The notes below the pieces were generated by a model. That model saw nothing but the letters and a program-made list of their open reading frames with translations. It did not search any database and was not told the origin of the DNA. A DNA stretch of 63,057 nt. Origin: Alphaproteobacteria bacterium. Lineage in GTDB: Bacteria > Pseudomonadota > Alphaproteobacteria > Rhodospirillales > WMHbin7. Each line of letters begins with the position of its first letter. Within the stretch, counting starts at the first letter, position 1. The position numbers and the translations under genes were made by a program. This document shows positions 34,786-43,089 of the stretch, one piece after another. Location of the stretch: contig JADFZV010000015.1 of the NCBI GenBank assembly GCA_015232335.1, positions 1-63,057 of the forward strand, read 5' to 3'.

Positions 34786-35130
34786 ATGGGTAAGCTGGTT
34801 CGCCTGACCGAGGAACGCCGACGCCGGTCCGATCCGGTGTGCTTCACCAGGGCCGAGATCAACCAGCTTCTAGCCCTGTATAGCAGGCGGGTCGGGCGCG
34901 GCGAATGGCGCGATTATGCGATCCGTCTCAGTCCCGGCATGGCGGCCTTCACCGTCTTCAAAAGCGCCATGGAGCGCCCGCTTTACACCATCGCCAAATT
35001 CCGTCCAGGCAGCCTGGGTCCGGGGGGCGATTTTCTGGTGTCGCAGGGACCGCAACGCCTGATGCAGGCCCAGCGCATCGAGGAGGTGGTGACAAGGCTC
35101 GACCACCGTCTCAAGTTGGTGCAGGGATAA
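34786..35130 (+). CDS. Conserved alphaproteobacterial protein, DUF2794-like
   Basis: 114 residues, soluble. The core (FTRAEINQLLALYSRRVGRG, EWRDYAIRLSPGMAAFTVFK, RPLYTIAKFRPG) fits the DUF2794 family as I recall it. Function unknown. It has no signal peptide and no membrane helix. An imperfect inverted repeat (TTGACC 34728-34733, GGTCAA 34748-34753) lies upstream. AGGATGAGACG before the ATG could serve as ribosome binding site. Confidence 0.65.
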   Translation: MGKLVRLTEERRRRSDPVCFTRAEINQLLALYSRRVGRGEWRDYAIRLSPGMAAFTVFKSAMERPLYTIAKFRPGSLGPGGDFLVSQGPQRLMQAQRIEEVVTRLDHRLKLVQG

Positions 35131-35136
35131 CCCGCT

Positions 35137-35751
35137 CTATTTTAGAGAAACCGGCACGACCTTGTTGCGTACGGCCTGGCCGATATGGCCGACCAGAGGC
35201 GTAGCCAGGGCACGGGTAAGGGCATGCGTATCCGAGCTATGGGCCGGAATTTGCGCCCAGCCCTGCCAAAGACGCTTGCCATCGGCGCGATCCATCAGCC
35301 CAAGATCAAGGCGCACACTGCCCGCCGTGCCCTGCGGCCCCTCGTCGGGCCTGCGCTTCAACACACTGTCTTCGCCGGTCGAGAACAGCTTGACGCGGGC
35401 CTCGACCGTATCGCCGCCAGCCGAGCTTTTATGCCCATCGACGGAAAAGACGGTGGGGCGTGACGACAGATTGTTGGTCAGGGAATTCGTGGCATCAAAG
35501 GTCATGACAAACCGTGCGTCGGGGGCTAGGCGAAAGCCCGCCTGGGTCAGGGCTTGCTCCAACGCCGCCTTTACGGCCTTGTTGTCATCCGAATCGTCCT
35601 GGAGGCGCACTTGAAGGGGCTGGGCACGATCAATGGCGGCAAAGGACAAGGTCGACAGCTTGGCCTCGACGCGGTCTTGCGTCTGGGCCGACAACGGCCC
35701 ACTCAGCGCCAAAATTGCCGCCGCGACAAAAAATCCTGCAACACGGGTCAT
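35137..35751 (-). CDS. Exported protein of unknown function
   Basis: 204 residues. A signal peptide (MTRVAGFFVAAAILALSG, then PLSAQ) suggests periplasmic location. The rest is rich in beta-strand-like segments (ARFVMTFDATNSLTNNLSSR, SVRLDLGLMDRADGKRLWQG), resembling small lipoprotein-like DUF4136-type folds, but I do not recognise a family. The ATG at 35751 starts at the signal peptide. It ends 6 nt from the convergent DUF2794-like gene. Confidence 0.7.
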   Translation of the reverse strand: MTRVAGFFVAAAILALSGPLSAQTQDRVEAKLSTLSFAAIDRAQPLQVRLQDDSDDNKAVKAALEQALTQAGFRLAPDARFVMTFDATNSLTNNLSSRPTVFSVDGHKSSAGGDTVEARVKLFSTGEDSVLKRRPDEGPQGTAGSVRLDLGLMDRADGKRLWQGWAQIPAHSSDTHALTRALATPLVGHIGQAVRNKVVPVSLK

Positions 35752-35839
35752 CAATGGGCCCCCTTCCCTCTCAGCCAAGCCCCGAGAATGCGGGCCAAGT
35801 GCCCGAAAGTCAAGGAAACGGCAGCGAGATTTACCCGCT

Positions 35840-37525
35840 TCAGTCTGGAGTCATGACGATATAGCCGCTAGGGCATTCATGCGCACACAGCCCACAGCCC
35901 TTACAATATTCGTAATCGAAGACATAGTGCGAGCCGTCTTTGGCCCGCTCCTGGGTCTTGATCACGGCATTGTCGGGGCAAAGCGTCCAACAATTGTCGC
36001 AGGCCAAACAATTGCCGCAGGAGAAGCAGCGCCCGATTTCATGCGTGACCTGCGCCCTGGTCAGGCCGCCCTCGATTTCATCGATATCAGTACGCTTGCC
36101 CACGGGAAGCATGGTCTCCTCGGCCCTGGGCGAGGGCTCGAAATAATTCACGTTCAGCTTGTCGTAGTCGATGAAGGGGCGCCGCTTGGGATCGGGCAGG
36201 GCCTCCCCTGTCAGCTTGGCGTGAATGGCGGCGGCGGCTAGGCGGCCATCGCCGATGGCGGCGGTGACCGTGCCACGGTCGCCCCTGGCGTCTCCGCCCA
36301 CCAGCACGCGGTCTGAGGTGGTGATCTGGCCCAAGGGGTCGGCCTTGAAATAATCGGCCTGACCCAGCAGGCTTTCGAAACCTTGGGCATCGACCACTTC
36401 GCCGATGGCGGGCACCACCATCTCGACATGCAGAACGGTTTCCGTTCCCTCGAAGGCGACGCGTGACGAGCGCCCGCCAGCCCCGGGAAGCTTCTTCAAA
36501 TGGACCATTTCCAGGCCCACCAGTTTTGAGCCGCGCATGAGCAGCCGCTGAATGGTGCGGTGGGCGTGGAAAACGATGCCCTCCTCGACCGCCTGATCGA
36601 ATTCGCGCGGGACCACGTTCAGCACATCCTTGGGATCGGCGTCCGGGCCGGGCAGGCCCGAGGCGGTGATCACATGCACCTCGGCAACACCGGCGCGCTT
36701 CATGACGCGGGCCAGATCGACCGCGGTATTGCCGCCGCCATGGATGGCAACCGACTTGGGCTTGGGAATATCGCCCACGATCAGCCATTCCTTCAAAAGG
36801 CCCAAGCCCTCGCGCAGATCGCTGGGCACCGCGCCATCAACGCTCCAATGGCGGCTTTTGGCGGCACCCGGGGCCAGGAACACATAGGCATGCTGGGCCA
36901 AAAGGTCTTCCAGGCGGACATCGCGGCCCAAAGCCGTGCGCGGCTTGAAGGTGATGCCCAGCTTCAGCAGTCGGCCAATTTCCGCATCCAGCACGTCCCT
37001 GGGCAGGCGGGTCACGGGAATGGCGGTGCGCAAAAGCCCGCCCGGCTCGGGCAGGGCATCGATCAGGGTAACGGGATGGCCCAGACGGCGCAGATGATAG
37101 GCTGCCGACAGGCCCGCAGGCCCCGCACCCACAACGCAGACGGGCTCGCCCTCCATGCGCTTGGCGTCAAGCGGATAGGCCCAATTATGCTTGATCGCCT
37201 CGTCGCCCAGATAGCGCTCGATCAGATGAATGGCAATCGGCTGATCCATATGCTTTCGATTGCAGGCCTGCTCGCAGAAATGCGGGCAGACGCGGGCCGT
37301 CGTGGCGGGCAGGGGATTGGCGCTGACCAGAATTTCCCAGGCCTCTTTTTCATGGCCCTCCATCAGCTTGGCGATATAGGCCTGGGCATCCTCGCCCGCC
37401 GGGCAGGCGACATGGCAGGGTGCGCCAAAATGGTTATGCACCGGCATTTCGTTGCGCCATGTGCCGGTCTTGAAATCCAGCGACGTTCCGGGAAGGGCAA
37501 AAGCGCCGCGCGAGAGCTGTTTCAT
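35840..37525 (-). CDS. GltD-like NAD(P)H flavoprotein fused to a 2x[4Fe-4S] ferredoxin (oxidoreductase delta subunit)
   Basis: 561 residues in three parts. About 25-115: an N-terminal iron-sulfur helical domain as in GltD and NfnB (CHVACPAG, then ARVCPHFCEQACNR). About 125-440: FAD- and NAD(P)H-binding folds (VCVVGAGPAGLSAAYHLRRL; SVAIHGGGNTAVDLARVMKR). About 490-561: a ferredoxin with two four-Cys clusters (CFSCGNCLACDNCWTLCP and CKGCGLCAHECP) like PorD. It is the last gene of the por operon, 14 nt after porB. It should join the 2-oxoacid oxidoreductase to the NAD(P)H pool. Confidence 0.85.
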   Translation of the reverse strand: MKQLSRGAFALPGTSLDFKTGTWRNEMPVHNHFGAPCHVACPAGEDAQAYIAKLMEGHEKEAWEILVSANPLPATTARVCPHFCEQACNRKHMDQPIAIHLIERYLGDEAIKHNWAYPLDAKRMEGEPVCVVGAGPAGLSAAYHLRRLGHPVTLIDALPEPGGLLRTAIPVTRLPRDVLDAEIGRLLKLGITFKPRTALGRDVRLEDLLAQHAYVFLAPGAAKSRHWSVDGAVPSDLREGLGLLKEWLIVGDIPKPKSVAIHGGGNTAVDLARVMKRAGVAEVHVITASGLPGPDADPKDVLNVVPREFDQAVEEGIVFHAHRTIQRLLMRGSKLVGLEMVHLKKLPGAGGRSSRVAFEGTETVLHVEMVVPAIGEVVDAQGFESLLGQADYFKADPLGQITTSDRVLVGGDARGDRGTVTAAIGDGRLAAAAIHAKLTGEALPDPKRRPFIDYDKLNVNYFEPSPRAEETMLPVGKRTDIDEIEGGLTRAQVTHEIGRCFSCGNCLACDNCWTLCPDNAVIKTQERAKDGSHYVFDYEYCKGCGLCAHECPSGYIVMTPD

Positions 37526-37539
37526 CTGGGGGCCCTTTC

Positions 37540-38598
37540 CTAATCGACCATTCCGCCGCGGCGCACCGTATCGGCGCCGTCGGTGTCAAGCGCATCCATG
37601 CCATCGCCCTTCAATTGATAGATCTCGATATTGTGATCGGCCAGGGCTTGCAGATGCTCGCGCTCCTCCCTGGCTCTTGGATCCTCGGTGAAGAGGTGCT
37701 TGAAGCGGTTCTGAAGTTTCAGATAGTCGGCGACCGGCTTGGGATGGCGAATGGGCATCACGCCGGTTAGTTCGCCGCGTTCCAGTTCAACCACCGGGAA
37801 CAGGCCGGTCTGCACGGCCAGGCGCGCCACTTCGATCGATATGTCGCTTTCGATGCCCCAGCCCAAGGGGCAGGGACTGTGGATCAGCAGGAAGGTGGGG
37901 CCTTCGATCGATACGGCGCGGCGCACTTTCCGGCGAATGTCAGCGGGATAGGCCACCGAAGCCGAGGCGGCATAGGGAATGTGATGCGCAGCGATGATGG
38001 AAAGCAGGTCCTTCTTCAGATGCCGCTTGCCCATGCGTTCCTTGCCGGGCGGGCTGGTGGTGGTCATGGCGGCGTGCGGTGTGCTGCCCGACCGTTGAAT
38101 GCCGGTATTCATATAGGCTTCGTTGTCGTAGCAGACGTAAAGGATGTTGTGCTGACGCTCCAGCATGCCCGACAGGGCCTGAAAGCCGATATCGAAGGTG
38201 CCGCCATCGCCGCCCTGGGCGATCACCTTGGTCTTGCGCCCCTGCGCCTTCAGTGCCGCCTCGACGCCCGAGGCAACGGCCGCCGAATTCTCGAACAGCG
38301 AGTGAATCCAAGGAAGACGCCAAGCCGATTGCGGCCAGGGTGTGGTGAAAACCTCAAGGCAGCCCGTGGCGTTGGTCAGAATCACGTCGGGTCCGGCGGC
38401 CTCGGTGACCAGACGGGCGGCCAGTGCCTCGCCGCAGCCCTGGCAGGCGCGGTGCCCAGCCTCAAGGCCCCGATAGCGCGGCTGAAGCTTGCGTAGTTCC
38501 GCCATATTGTGTTCGGCGGGCCTCGACTCCTCGCTGGGGGCCGATTGGGCCTGACGGCGACGCTCCTGGATCTCTTTCTTCAACTGTGTGGAATCCAT
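37540..38598 (-). CDS. porB: 2-oxoacid:ferredoxin oxidoreductase beta subunit (TPP-binding)
   Basis: 352 residues. RACQGCGEALAARLV holds two cluster-type Cys, and GGDGGTFDIGFQALSGMLE with NEAYMNTGIQRSGSTPHAA is the TPP- and Mg-binding core of PorB. Pyruvate is the likely substrate because of the PorB-like sequence, but 2-oxoglutarate or branched 2-oxoacids cannot be excluded. The first 30 residues are extra and charged. It lies 14 nt after porA on the minus strand. Confidence 0.85.
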   Translation of the reverse strand: MDSTQLKKEIQERRRQAQSAPSEESRPAEHNMAELRKLQPRYRGLEAGHRACQGCGEALAARLVTEAAGPDVILTNATGCLEVFTTPWPQSAWRLPWIHSLFENSAAVASGVEAALKAQGRKTKVIAQGGDGGTFDIGFQALSGMLERQHNILYVCYDNEAYMNTGIQRSGSTPHAAMTTTSPPGKERMGKRHLKKDLLSIIAAHHIPYAASASVAYPADIRRKVRRAVSIEGPTFLLIHSPCPLGWGIESDISIEVARLAVQTGLFPVVELERGELTGVMPIRHPKPVADYLKLQNRFKHLFTEDPRAREEREHLQALADHNIEIYQLKGDGMDALDTDGADTVRRGGMVD

Positions 38599-38612
38599 GG
38601 TCTGGCGCTCCT

Positions 38613-39785
38613 TCAGCGGTCTTCGGGTGGCAGCCGCTCGGGCTCCACATCGAGAATGGCAAAGCCTCCGGGCGCTTGCGTCTTGGCGGCGTTGATCAGC
38701 TTGGACAGCGTGGACATCGGAATGTCGCGCCCGCCCAGGCCCACCGTGAAATTGCGCACTTGCGGCGGCTTTTGCATGCCCGCCAGAGCGGCCCGCACCT
38801 CGGTGCCCAGAATGCCGCCCAAGCCCGGCGAGAAAGCGCGCTCCAGCACGATCAGTTCCTTCAGTCCAGCGCAGGCCATTTGCAAAGCCTCGATGGGAAA
38901 GGGGCGGAACGAGCGCAGCTTGATGATCTTGACCCGCTTGTTGCCGGGCAACATCTCGTTGGATTCGGTCAGGGTGGAAACCACCGACCCCATGGCCAAT
39001 ACGGCCGTGGTGGCGTTTTCGGGCCCCTCGACCGTCAGCAATCCGCCCGAGGCGCGCCCGCAGATTTTGGCCCAGTCCGCGTCCGCTGCCTCGATTTCGG
39101 GCAGGGCTTTTTCCAAGGCACGGTGCAGCGAGTAGCGCGCTTCGGTGTAATATTCCGGACCCACCAGGGTGCCCAGGCTTAAAGGATGCTTGGGGTCCAG
39201 CTTGTTCTTGAAGGTGAAGGGCGGCAGGTAGGAATCCACCTGCTCGGCTGAGGGCATGTCGACCACTTCCAGCGTGTGGGTGAGAACGAACCCGTCCATG
39301 CAGACCATGACCGGCAACTCAGTCCGCTCGGCGATGCGAAAGGCCTGAATCGAGGTGTCGATGGCCTCCTGATTGTCGGCGCAATGTAACTGAATCCAGC
39401 CCGAATCGCGCACCGTCATCGAATCTTGGTGATCGTTCCAGATATTGATGGGGGCCGAGATGGCGCGGTTGGCGCAGGTCATCACCACCGGCAGGCGCAT
39501 GCCCGCGATGTCGAACAGAACCTCGGCCATCAGCAAGATGCCCTGCGAGGACGAGGCGGTATAGGAGCGCGACCCGGCAGCTGAAGAACCCAGCACCACC
39601 GAAGCCGCCGAGAACTCGCTTTCGACGCTGACAAATTCGCATTTCAGCTTTCCGTCGGCGACCAGCTTGGAAATATTCTCGACGATATGCGTTTGCGGCG
39701 TGATGGGATAGGCCGCGACGACACCGGGACGGCAGAGTGCTACCGCCTGGGCAATGGCCTGCGAGCCTTCAAGCGCATGCAACAT
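38613..39785 (-). CDS. porA: 2-oxoacid:ferredoxin oxidoreductase alpha subunit
   Basis: 390 residues of the PorA family. GVVAAYPITPQTHIVENISK (TPP-domain PYR side), SVESEFSAASVVLGSSAAGS, SSQGILLMAEVLFDIAGMRL and NRAISAPINIWNDHQDSM are typical, followed by a transketolase C-terminal-like domain (VLAMGSVVSTLTESNEML). It starts inside porG with a 17-nt overlap, so the two are translated together. With PorB and PorG it forms CO2, acyl-CoA and reduced ferredoxin. Confidence 0.88.
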   Translation of the reverse strand: MLHALEGSQAIAQAVALCRPGVVAAYPITPQTHIVENISKLVADGKLKCEFVSVESEFSAASVVLGSSAAGSRSYTASSSQGILLMAEVLFDIAGMRLPVVMTCANRAISAPINIWNDHQDSMTVRDSGWIQLHCADNQEAIDTSIQAFRIAERTELPVMVCMDGFVLTHTLEVVDMPSAEQVDSYLPPFTFKNKLDPKHPLSLGTLVGPEYYTEARYSLHRALEKALPEIEAADADWAKICGRASGGLLTVEGPENATTAVLAMGSVVSTLTESNEMLPGNKRVKIIKLRSFRPFPIEALQMACAGLKELIVLERAFSPGLGGILGTEVRAALAGMQKPPQVRNFTVGLGGRDIPMSTLSKLINAAKTQAPGGFAILDVEPERLPPEDR

Positions 39786-40347
39786 GCTTGGCCTCCTTCT
39801 TCCACTGGCCGGCGGTCACATGAGCGCCCACCTCGTCAATCAGTTTCAGGTTCTTTTCCAGCACGTCGCCCTTGAAGCGTTTGGATAGCGCCTTCTTCAA
39901 TGCTTCGAGCGGCAGAATGGCGGAAAGTGTCAGAAAGGCCGAAAGCAGGGCCACATTGGCCAGGGGGCGGCCTACGATTTCCTGGGCCATCTGGCTGCCT
40001 GCCAGGGCAATCATCGGGCGGCCATATTCCTTGGTCAGTTCTTCCGAGCTCTTCAGGGAATTGACCAGCACCCCCCCCTTGTCCTTAAGCCCCTCCAGCA
40101 CGGAGGGAATATGCAAAAGGCTTTCGTCTTGGATGATCAGGAAGCCTGGGGCCTCGACCTGGCAGCGGCGCAAGATTGGCTTTTCGGCGATGCGGACAAA
40201 GGCGACCACGGGGGCTCCCCGGCGCTCGGCGCCGAAATTGGGGAAGGCTTGGCAGCGCTTGCCTTCCTCGAAGGCGGCTCCGGCAAGCACATAGGCGGCG
40301 ACCACGTTGCCCTGGCCGCCGCGGCCGTGAATTCGGATTTCGATCAT
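39769..40347 (-). CDS. porG: 2-oxoacid:ferredoxin oxidoreductase gamma subunit
   Basis: 192 residues of the PorG family, the CoA-binding subunit. IEIRIHGRGGQGNVVAAYVL, KRCQAFPNFGAERRGAPVVA and VALLSAFLTLSAILPLEALK are conserved. First gene of the operon porG-porA-porB-flavoprotein, all leftward. It is divergent from the tRNA-Met promoter 118 nt away. Confidence 0.9.
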   Translation of the reverse strand: MIEIRIHGRGGQGNVVAAYVLAGAAFEEGKRCQAFPNFGAERRGAPVVAFVRIAEKPILRRCQVEAPGFLIIQDESLLHIPSVLEGLKDKGGVLVNSLKSSEELTKEYGRPMIALAGSQMAQEIVGRPLANVALLSAFLTLSAILPLEALKKALSKRFKGDVLEKNLKLIDEVGAHVTAGQWKKEAKHVACA

Positions 40348-40464
40348 GCCCTGGCTCTCCCTTGCATGCCCTGTCCCGGCAATTCCTGGCCTTAAGACTA
40401 CGCCCCTGCGTTAAGAATTAGCAAGGCGGCAAAAGGCTTGTCTTGCAACCGTCATCCGCATGGC

Positions 40465-40493
40465 TTGACAGGTGGGGGCATAGGGGCTATAGG
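40465..40493 (+). promoter_or_regulatory. Sigma-70 promoter of tRNA-Met
   Basis: A perfect TTGACA (40465-40470), 17-nt spacer and TATAGG (40488-40493). Transcription should begin near 40500, about 33 nt before the tRNA. The G-rich, GC-rich stretch after -10 (GGCCGGTCGC) may act as a stringent discriminator. Confidence 0.8.
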
Positions 40494-40532
40494 CCGGTCG
40501 CACTTTCTGGCGACCCGTCTCAGGGACGCCGC

Positions 40533-40607
40533 GGCGGGGTAGCTCAGTGGTAGAGCAGGGGAATCATAATCCCTTGGTCGGGGGTTCAAATCCCTCCTCC
40601 GCTACCA
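40533..40607 (+). tRNA. tRNA-Met (anticodon CAU), probably elongator
   Basis: 75 nt with encoded CCA. The acceptor stem pairs GGCGGGG with CTCCGCT (two G-U pairs), the D stem GCTC with GAGC, the anticodon stem GGGGA with TCCCT around loop ATCATAA, and the T stem GGGGG with CCCTC around TTCAAAT. Anticodon CAU could be Met or lysidine-modified Ile2; the body looks more like alphaproteobacterial elongator Met, and it lacks the initiator features of three G-C pairs in the anticodon stem. A promoter lies before it and a terminator after it, so it is a single-gene unit. Confidence 0.88.
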
Positions 40608-40613
40608 GATTTA

Positions 40614-40639
40614 GGCCCGGCTTCATGCCGGGCCTTTTT
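40614..40639 (+). terminator. Rho-independent terminator after tRNA-Met
   Basis: GGCCCGGC (40614-40621), loop TTCAT, GCCGGGCC (40627-40634), then TTTTT. A perfect 8-bp GC stem 6 nt past the CCA end. Confidence 0.92.
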
Positions 40640-40739
40640 CGTAACCGCCTGATGATGTTGATCAAATGCTAAGGGCTCCCCATGGGTTGCGTCCCAAGAG
40701 CAGGGGGTTCACACTGGGTCCGCCTCGCAATTCATCCGG

Positions 40740-42203
40740 ATGGCGCTCATGACGACCAGCCTCGCCCAGCAAGCCCTGTTTCTGGCCAAAGAGATGCTGA
40801 GTGACGCCCGTCAGCTTGAGGCGGCGAATTGCTGGGTCCCCTTCACGCCCAGGCCCACGCCTGAGGAACTGATCGAGACCGATCTGCAACTCTTCCTACT
40901 TTGGCTGCTTGCGGTGGACGGGAAGATCCATCCGGGCGAGGTCGGCATTTTCAACGCCGTTTTAGGCCGCCAGGAATCGATCGTCTCGCTGACCAGCCAG
41001 ATGCAGCGTCACCAGAAGACCATGATCAGCTTTTCGAACCAAGTGCCGTTTCTTATCGAATGCGCCATCCAGAAGGATCAGGCGGGAAATGTCGGCATGG
41101 CCAAGCGCATGATCGAAGCCTTCGAAACGCTGGGTCTTCTGGCCCTGGCTGCCGACGAGCAGGTTTCAAGCAGCGAGACCGAGGCGCTGACCGGCTATAT
41201 AAGCCGTGCCCGCAACGTTGCTGCGGCAATTCTTGGCCCGTCCGCGCCGCCCTCTGCGCCCTCTCAGCCGCTTACCCCGCCCGGCCTTTCGCGGCCCGTT
41301 TTCGGCAAGCGCAAGCCTATCATGCCAGAAGGGGTGGGCAGTGCTGCGCCAGCCGCCAAGTCGCAGGAAGCGCAAACGGGCGACAGCCTGGATAAATGCC
41401 GGGCCGAGCTTGAGGCTCTGATCGGCCTTGCCAGCGTCAAGAACGAGGTATCGACCCTGGTTAATCTGCTGCGCGTGCGCCAGTTGCGCCAAAGCCAGGG
41501 CTTGCCCGCGCCCGACATCTCGCTGCATCTGGTTTTCACGGGCAATCCCGGCACCGGCAAGACCACGGTGGCCCGTTTGCTGGGTCGCATCTACGCCCAT
41601 ATGGGCATTCTCTCGTCCGGGGTGATGGTCGAGACTGATCGTTCCGGTCTGGTCGGCCAATATATTGGTCAGACCGAGGTCAAGACCCGGGAAGCCATCG
41701 AGAAGGCGATGGGGGGCATTCTCTTCATCGACGAGGCCTATGCCCTGGCCAAGAACGGGGGCGGATCGAACGATTTTGGCAACGAGGCCATCGCCGTTCT
41801 TTTGAAGGCGATGGAAGACCGGCGGGGCAATCTGGCCGTGATTGTGGCCGGTTATTCCAAGCCGATGGAAGGTTTTATCGAGGCCAATCCGGGGCTGCGC
41901 TCACGCTTTTCGCGCTATTTCAATTTCCCGGATTACGAGCCGGAAGATCTTCTGGCGATTTTCGAGAAATATGTCCGCGAAGGCGGCTACCGGCTGGCCC
42001 CGGAGGCCAGGCAAAAGGCCCAGGAGATGTTCAAGATCCTTCATCAACGCCGCGACCGCAACTTCGGAAACGGCAGAACCGTGCGCAACGCCTTCGAAGC
42101 AGCGCTGACCGGGCACGCCAACCGTCTGGCGGCCAATGCCAAGCCCTCGCGCGACGATCTGACCCTGCTTCGTGCCGAGGATATCGCCACCCCGATGTCC
42201 TGA
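40740..42203 (+). CDS. TerB-like domain fused to CbbX/SpoVK-type AAA+ ATPase
   Basis: 487 residues. About 35-165 is an all-helical TerB-like domain ([20 protein letters not shown], then [20 protein letters not shown]). A Pro/Ala-rich linker (about 165-215) follows. The rest is an AAA+ domain of the CbbX/SpoVK type: Walker [34 protein letters not shown] with a pore loop, Walker [33 protein letters not shown], and [17 protein letters not shown] as arginine finger. CbbX remodels Rubisco, but no Rubisco gene is near, so the substrate is unknown. The ATG at 40740 begins the helical domain; a second ATG at 40749 is possible. Confidence 0.82.
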   Translation: MALMTTSLAQQALFLAKEMLSDARQLEAANCWVPFTPRPTPEELIETDLQLFLLWLLAVDGKIHPGEVGIFNAVLGRQESIVSLTSQMQRHQKTMISFSNQVPFLIECAIQKDQAGNVGMAKRMIEAFETLGLLALAADEQVSSSETEALTGYISRARNVAAAILGPSAPPSAPSQPLTPPGLSRPVFGKRKPIMPEGVGSAAPAAKSQEAQTGDSLDKCRAELEALIGLASVKNEVSTLVNLLRVRQLRQSQGLPAPDISLHLVFTGNPGTGKTTVARLLGRIYAHMGILSSGVMVETDRSGLVGQYIGQTEVKTREAIEKAMGGILFIDEAYALAKNGGGSNDFGNEAIAVLLKAMEDRRGNLAVIVAGYSKPMEGFIEANPGLRSRFSRYFNFPDYEPEDLLAIFEKYVREGGYRLAPEARQKAQEMFKILHQRRDRNFGNGRTVRNAFEAALTGHANRLAANAKPSRDDLTLLRAEDIATPMS

Positions 42204-42254
42204 CCAAGAAAGCGGCAGAATTGTTTTTTCTAATTCTCCTCCGAAGTTCATGAT

Positions 42255-42278
42255 TCTTTTCATCTTGGAATGAAAAGA
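42255..42278. repeat. AT-rich inverted repeat upstream of the binding-protein gene
   Basis: TCTTTTCAT (42255-42263) and ATGAAAAGA (42270-42278) form a perfect 9-bp stem with a 6-nt loop, between the ATPase stop and the ATG at 42313. It may be an operator, or a weak terminator of the ATPase gene; no T run follows on the plus strand. Confidence 0.4.
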
Positions 42279-42312
42279 GTAGTCTTGGCAGGTGACGCAG
42301 GGAGATCGGGCT

Positions 42313-43086
42313 ATGACCGGCAAAAAGAAAAAAACATTCGGCATGCGTGGGCTTCTTGCCATTGTTTTGCTGCTTGCATTGCCGGAAGCGTCATCCGTTC
42401 TGGCCGCCGAGCGCTTAACTCTCTCAACCAGCATGGTCGAGCCCTGGACTACCGAGGGTCACAAGGGCTTCATCGACGTCATTATTCCCGCACTGTTCAA
42501 GCGGTTGGGGATCGAGGCGGACTTGGTGGTCAATCACGCTTCTGCCAGAGGAATCTCTCTGGCCAATGACGGCATCGACGATGGTCTAGCGACGCGCATC
42601 ATCGGATTGGAGGAAAAATACCCCAATCTCGTGCGCGTGCCCGAGCCCATTTTTGTCAACGACTTCGTGGCCTGCACGCTGGACAAGGGACCATCCAGGG
42701 CCGACTGGAACAGCCTTGCCCCCTTCAGCGTCAGCCACATCATCGGCTGGCAGATTTTCGAAAAGAATCTGAAGCCGGTGCGCGAACTTTTGCTGGCCAA
42801 GGATTCGGAGCAGCTTTTCGCGCTCCTGAAAGCCGGAAAGGCCGACCTGATTCTGCATGAGCGCTGGCAGGCCTTGTGGCAGGCCAGCCAGATCGGGCTG
42901 CGCTTAAAGACGCTCGAGCCGCCGCTGGCGCGTGTCGAGATGTTTATTTATCTGCATCAACGGCACGCCAGTCTGGCGCCGCGACTGGCCAAGGAACTGG
43001 CTGCCATGAAAGCCGACGGCTCCTATCAGGCGATCGCCGATCAAGCCTTCAAGGGGCTTGGGCAGCCTGCGCGTCTGGAACCCTGA
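42313..43086 (+). CDS. Periplasmic solute-binding protein (family 3-like)
   Basis: 257 residues. A signal peptide (basic MTGKKKKTFGMRG, then LLAIVLLLALPEASSVLAA) is followed by a binding-protein fold (TLSTSMVEPWTTEGHKGFID, VIIPALFKRLGIEADLVV, GIDDGLATRIIGLEEKYPNL). No permease or ATPase gene is near. The next gene, 3 nt on, is a membrane histidine kinase, so this is more likely a ligand sensor than a transporter part. The ATG at 42313 has GGGAG 8 nt upstream; an in-frame GTG at 42292 lacks support. Confidence 0.78.
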   Translation: MTGKKKKTFGMRGLLAIVLLLALPEASSVLAAERLTLSTSMVEPWTTEGHKGFIDVIIPALFKRLGIEADLVVNHASARGISLANDGIDDGLATRIIGLEEKYPNLVRVPEPIFVNDFVACTLDKGPSRADWNSLAPFSVSHIIGWQIFEKNLKPVRELLLAKDSEQLFALLKAGKADLILHERWQALWQASQIGLRLKTLEPPLARVEMFIYLHQRHASLAPRLAKELAAMKADGSYQAIADQAFKGLGQPARLEP

Positions 43087-43089
43087 GCC

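Noticed and set aside
40533..40607. tRNA-Ile2 (CAU with lysidine) or initiator tRNA
   Set aside because: The body resembles elongator Met more closely and lacks the three G-C pairs of initiator anticodon stems. A tRNA classifier would decide.
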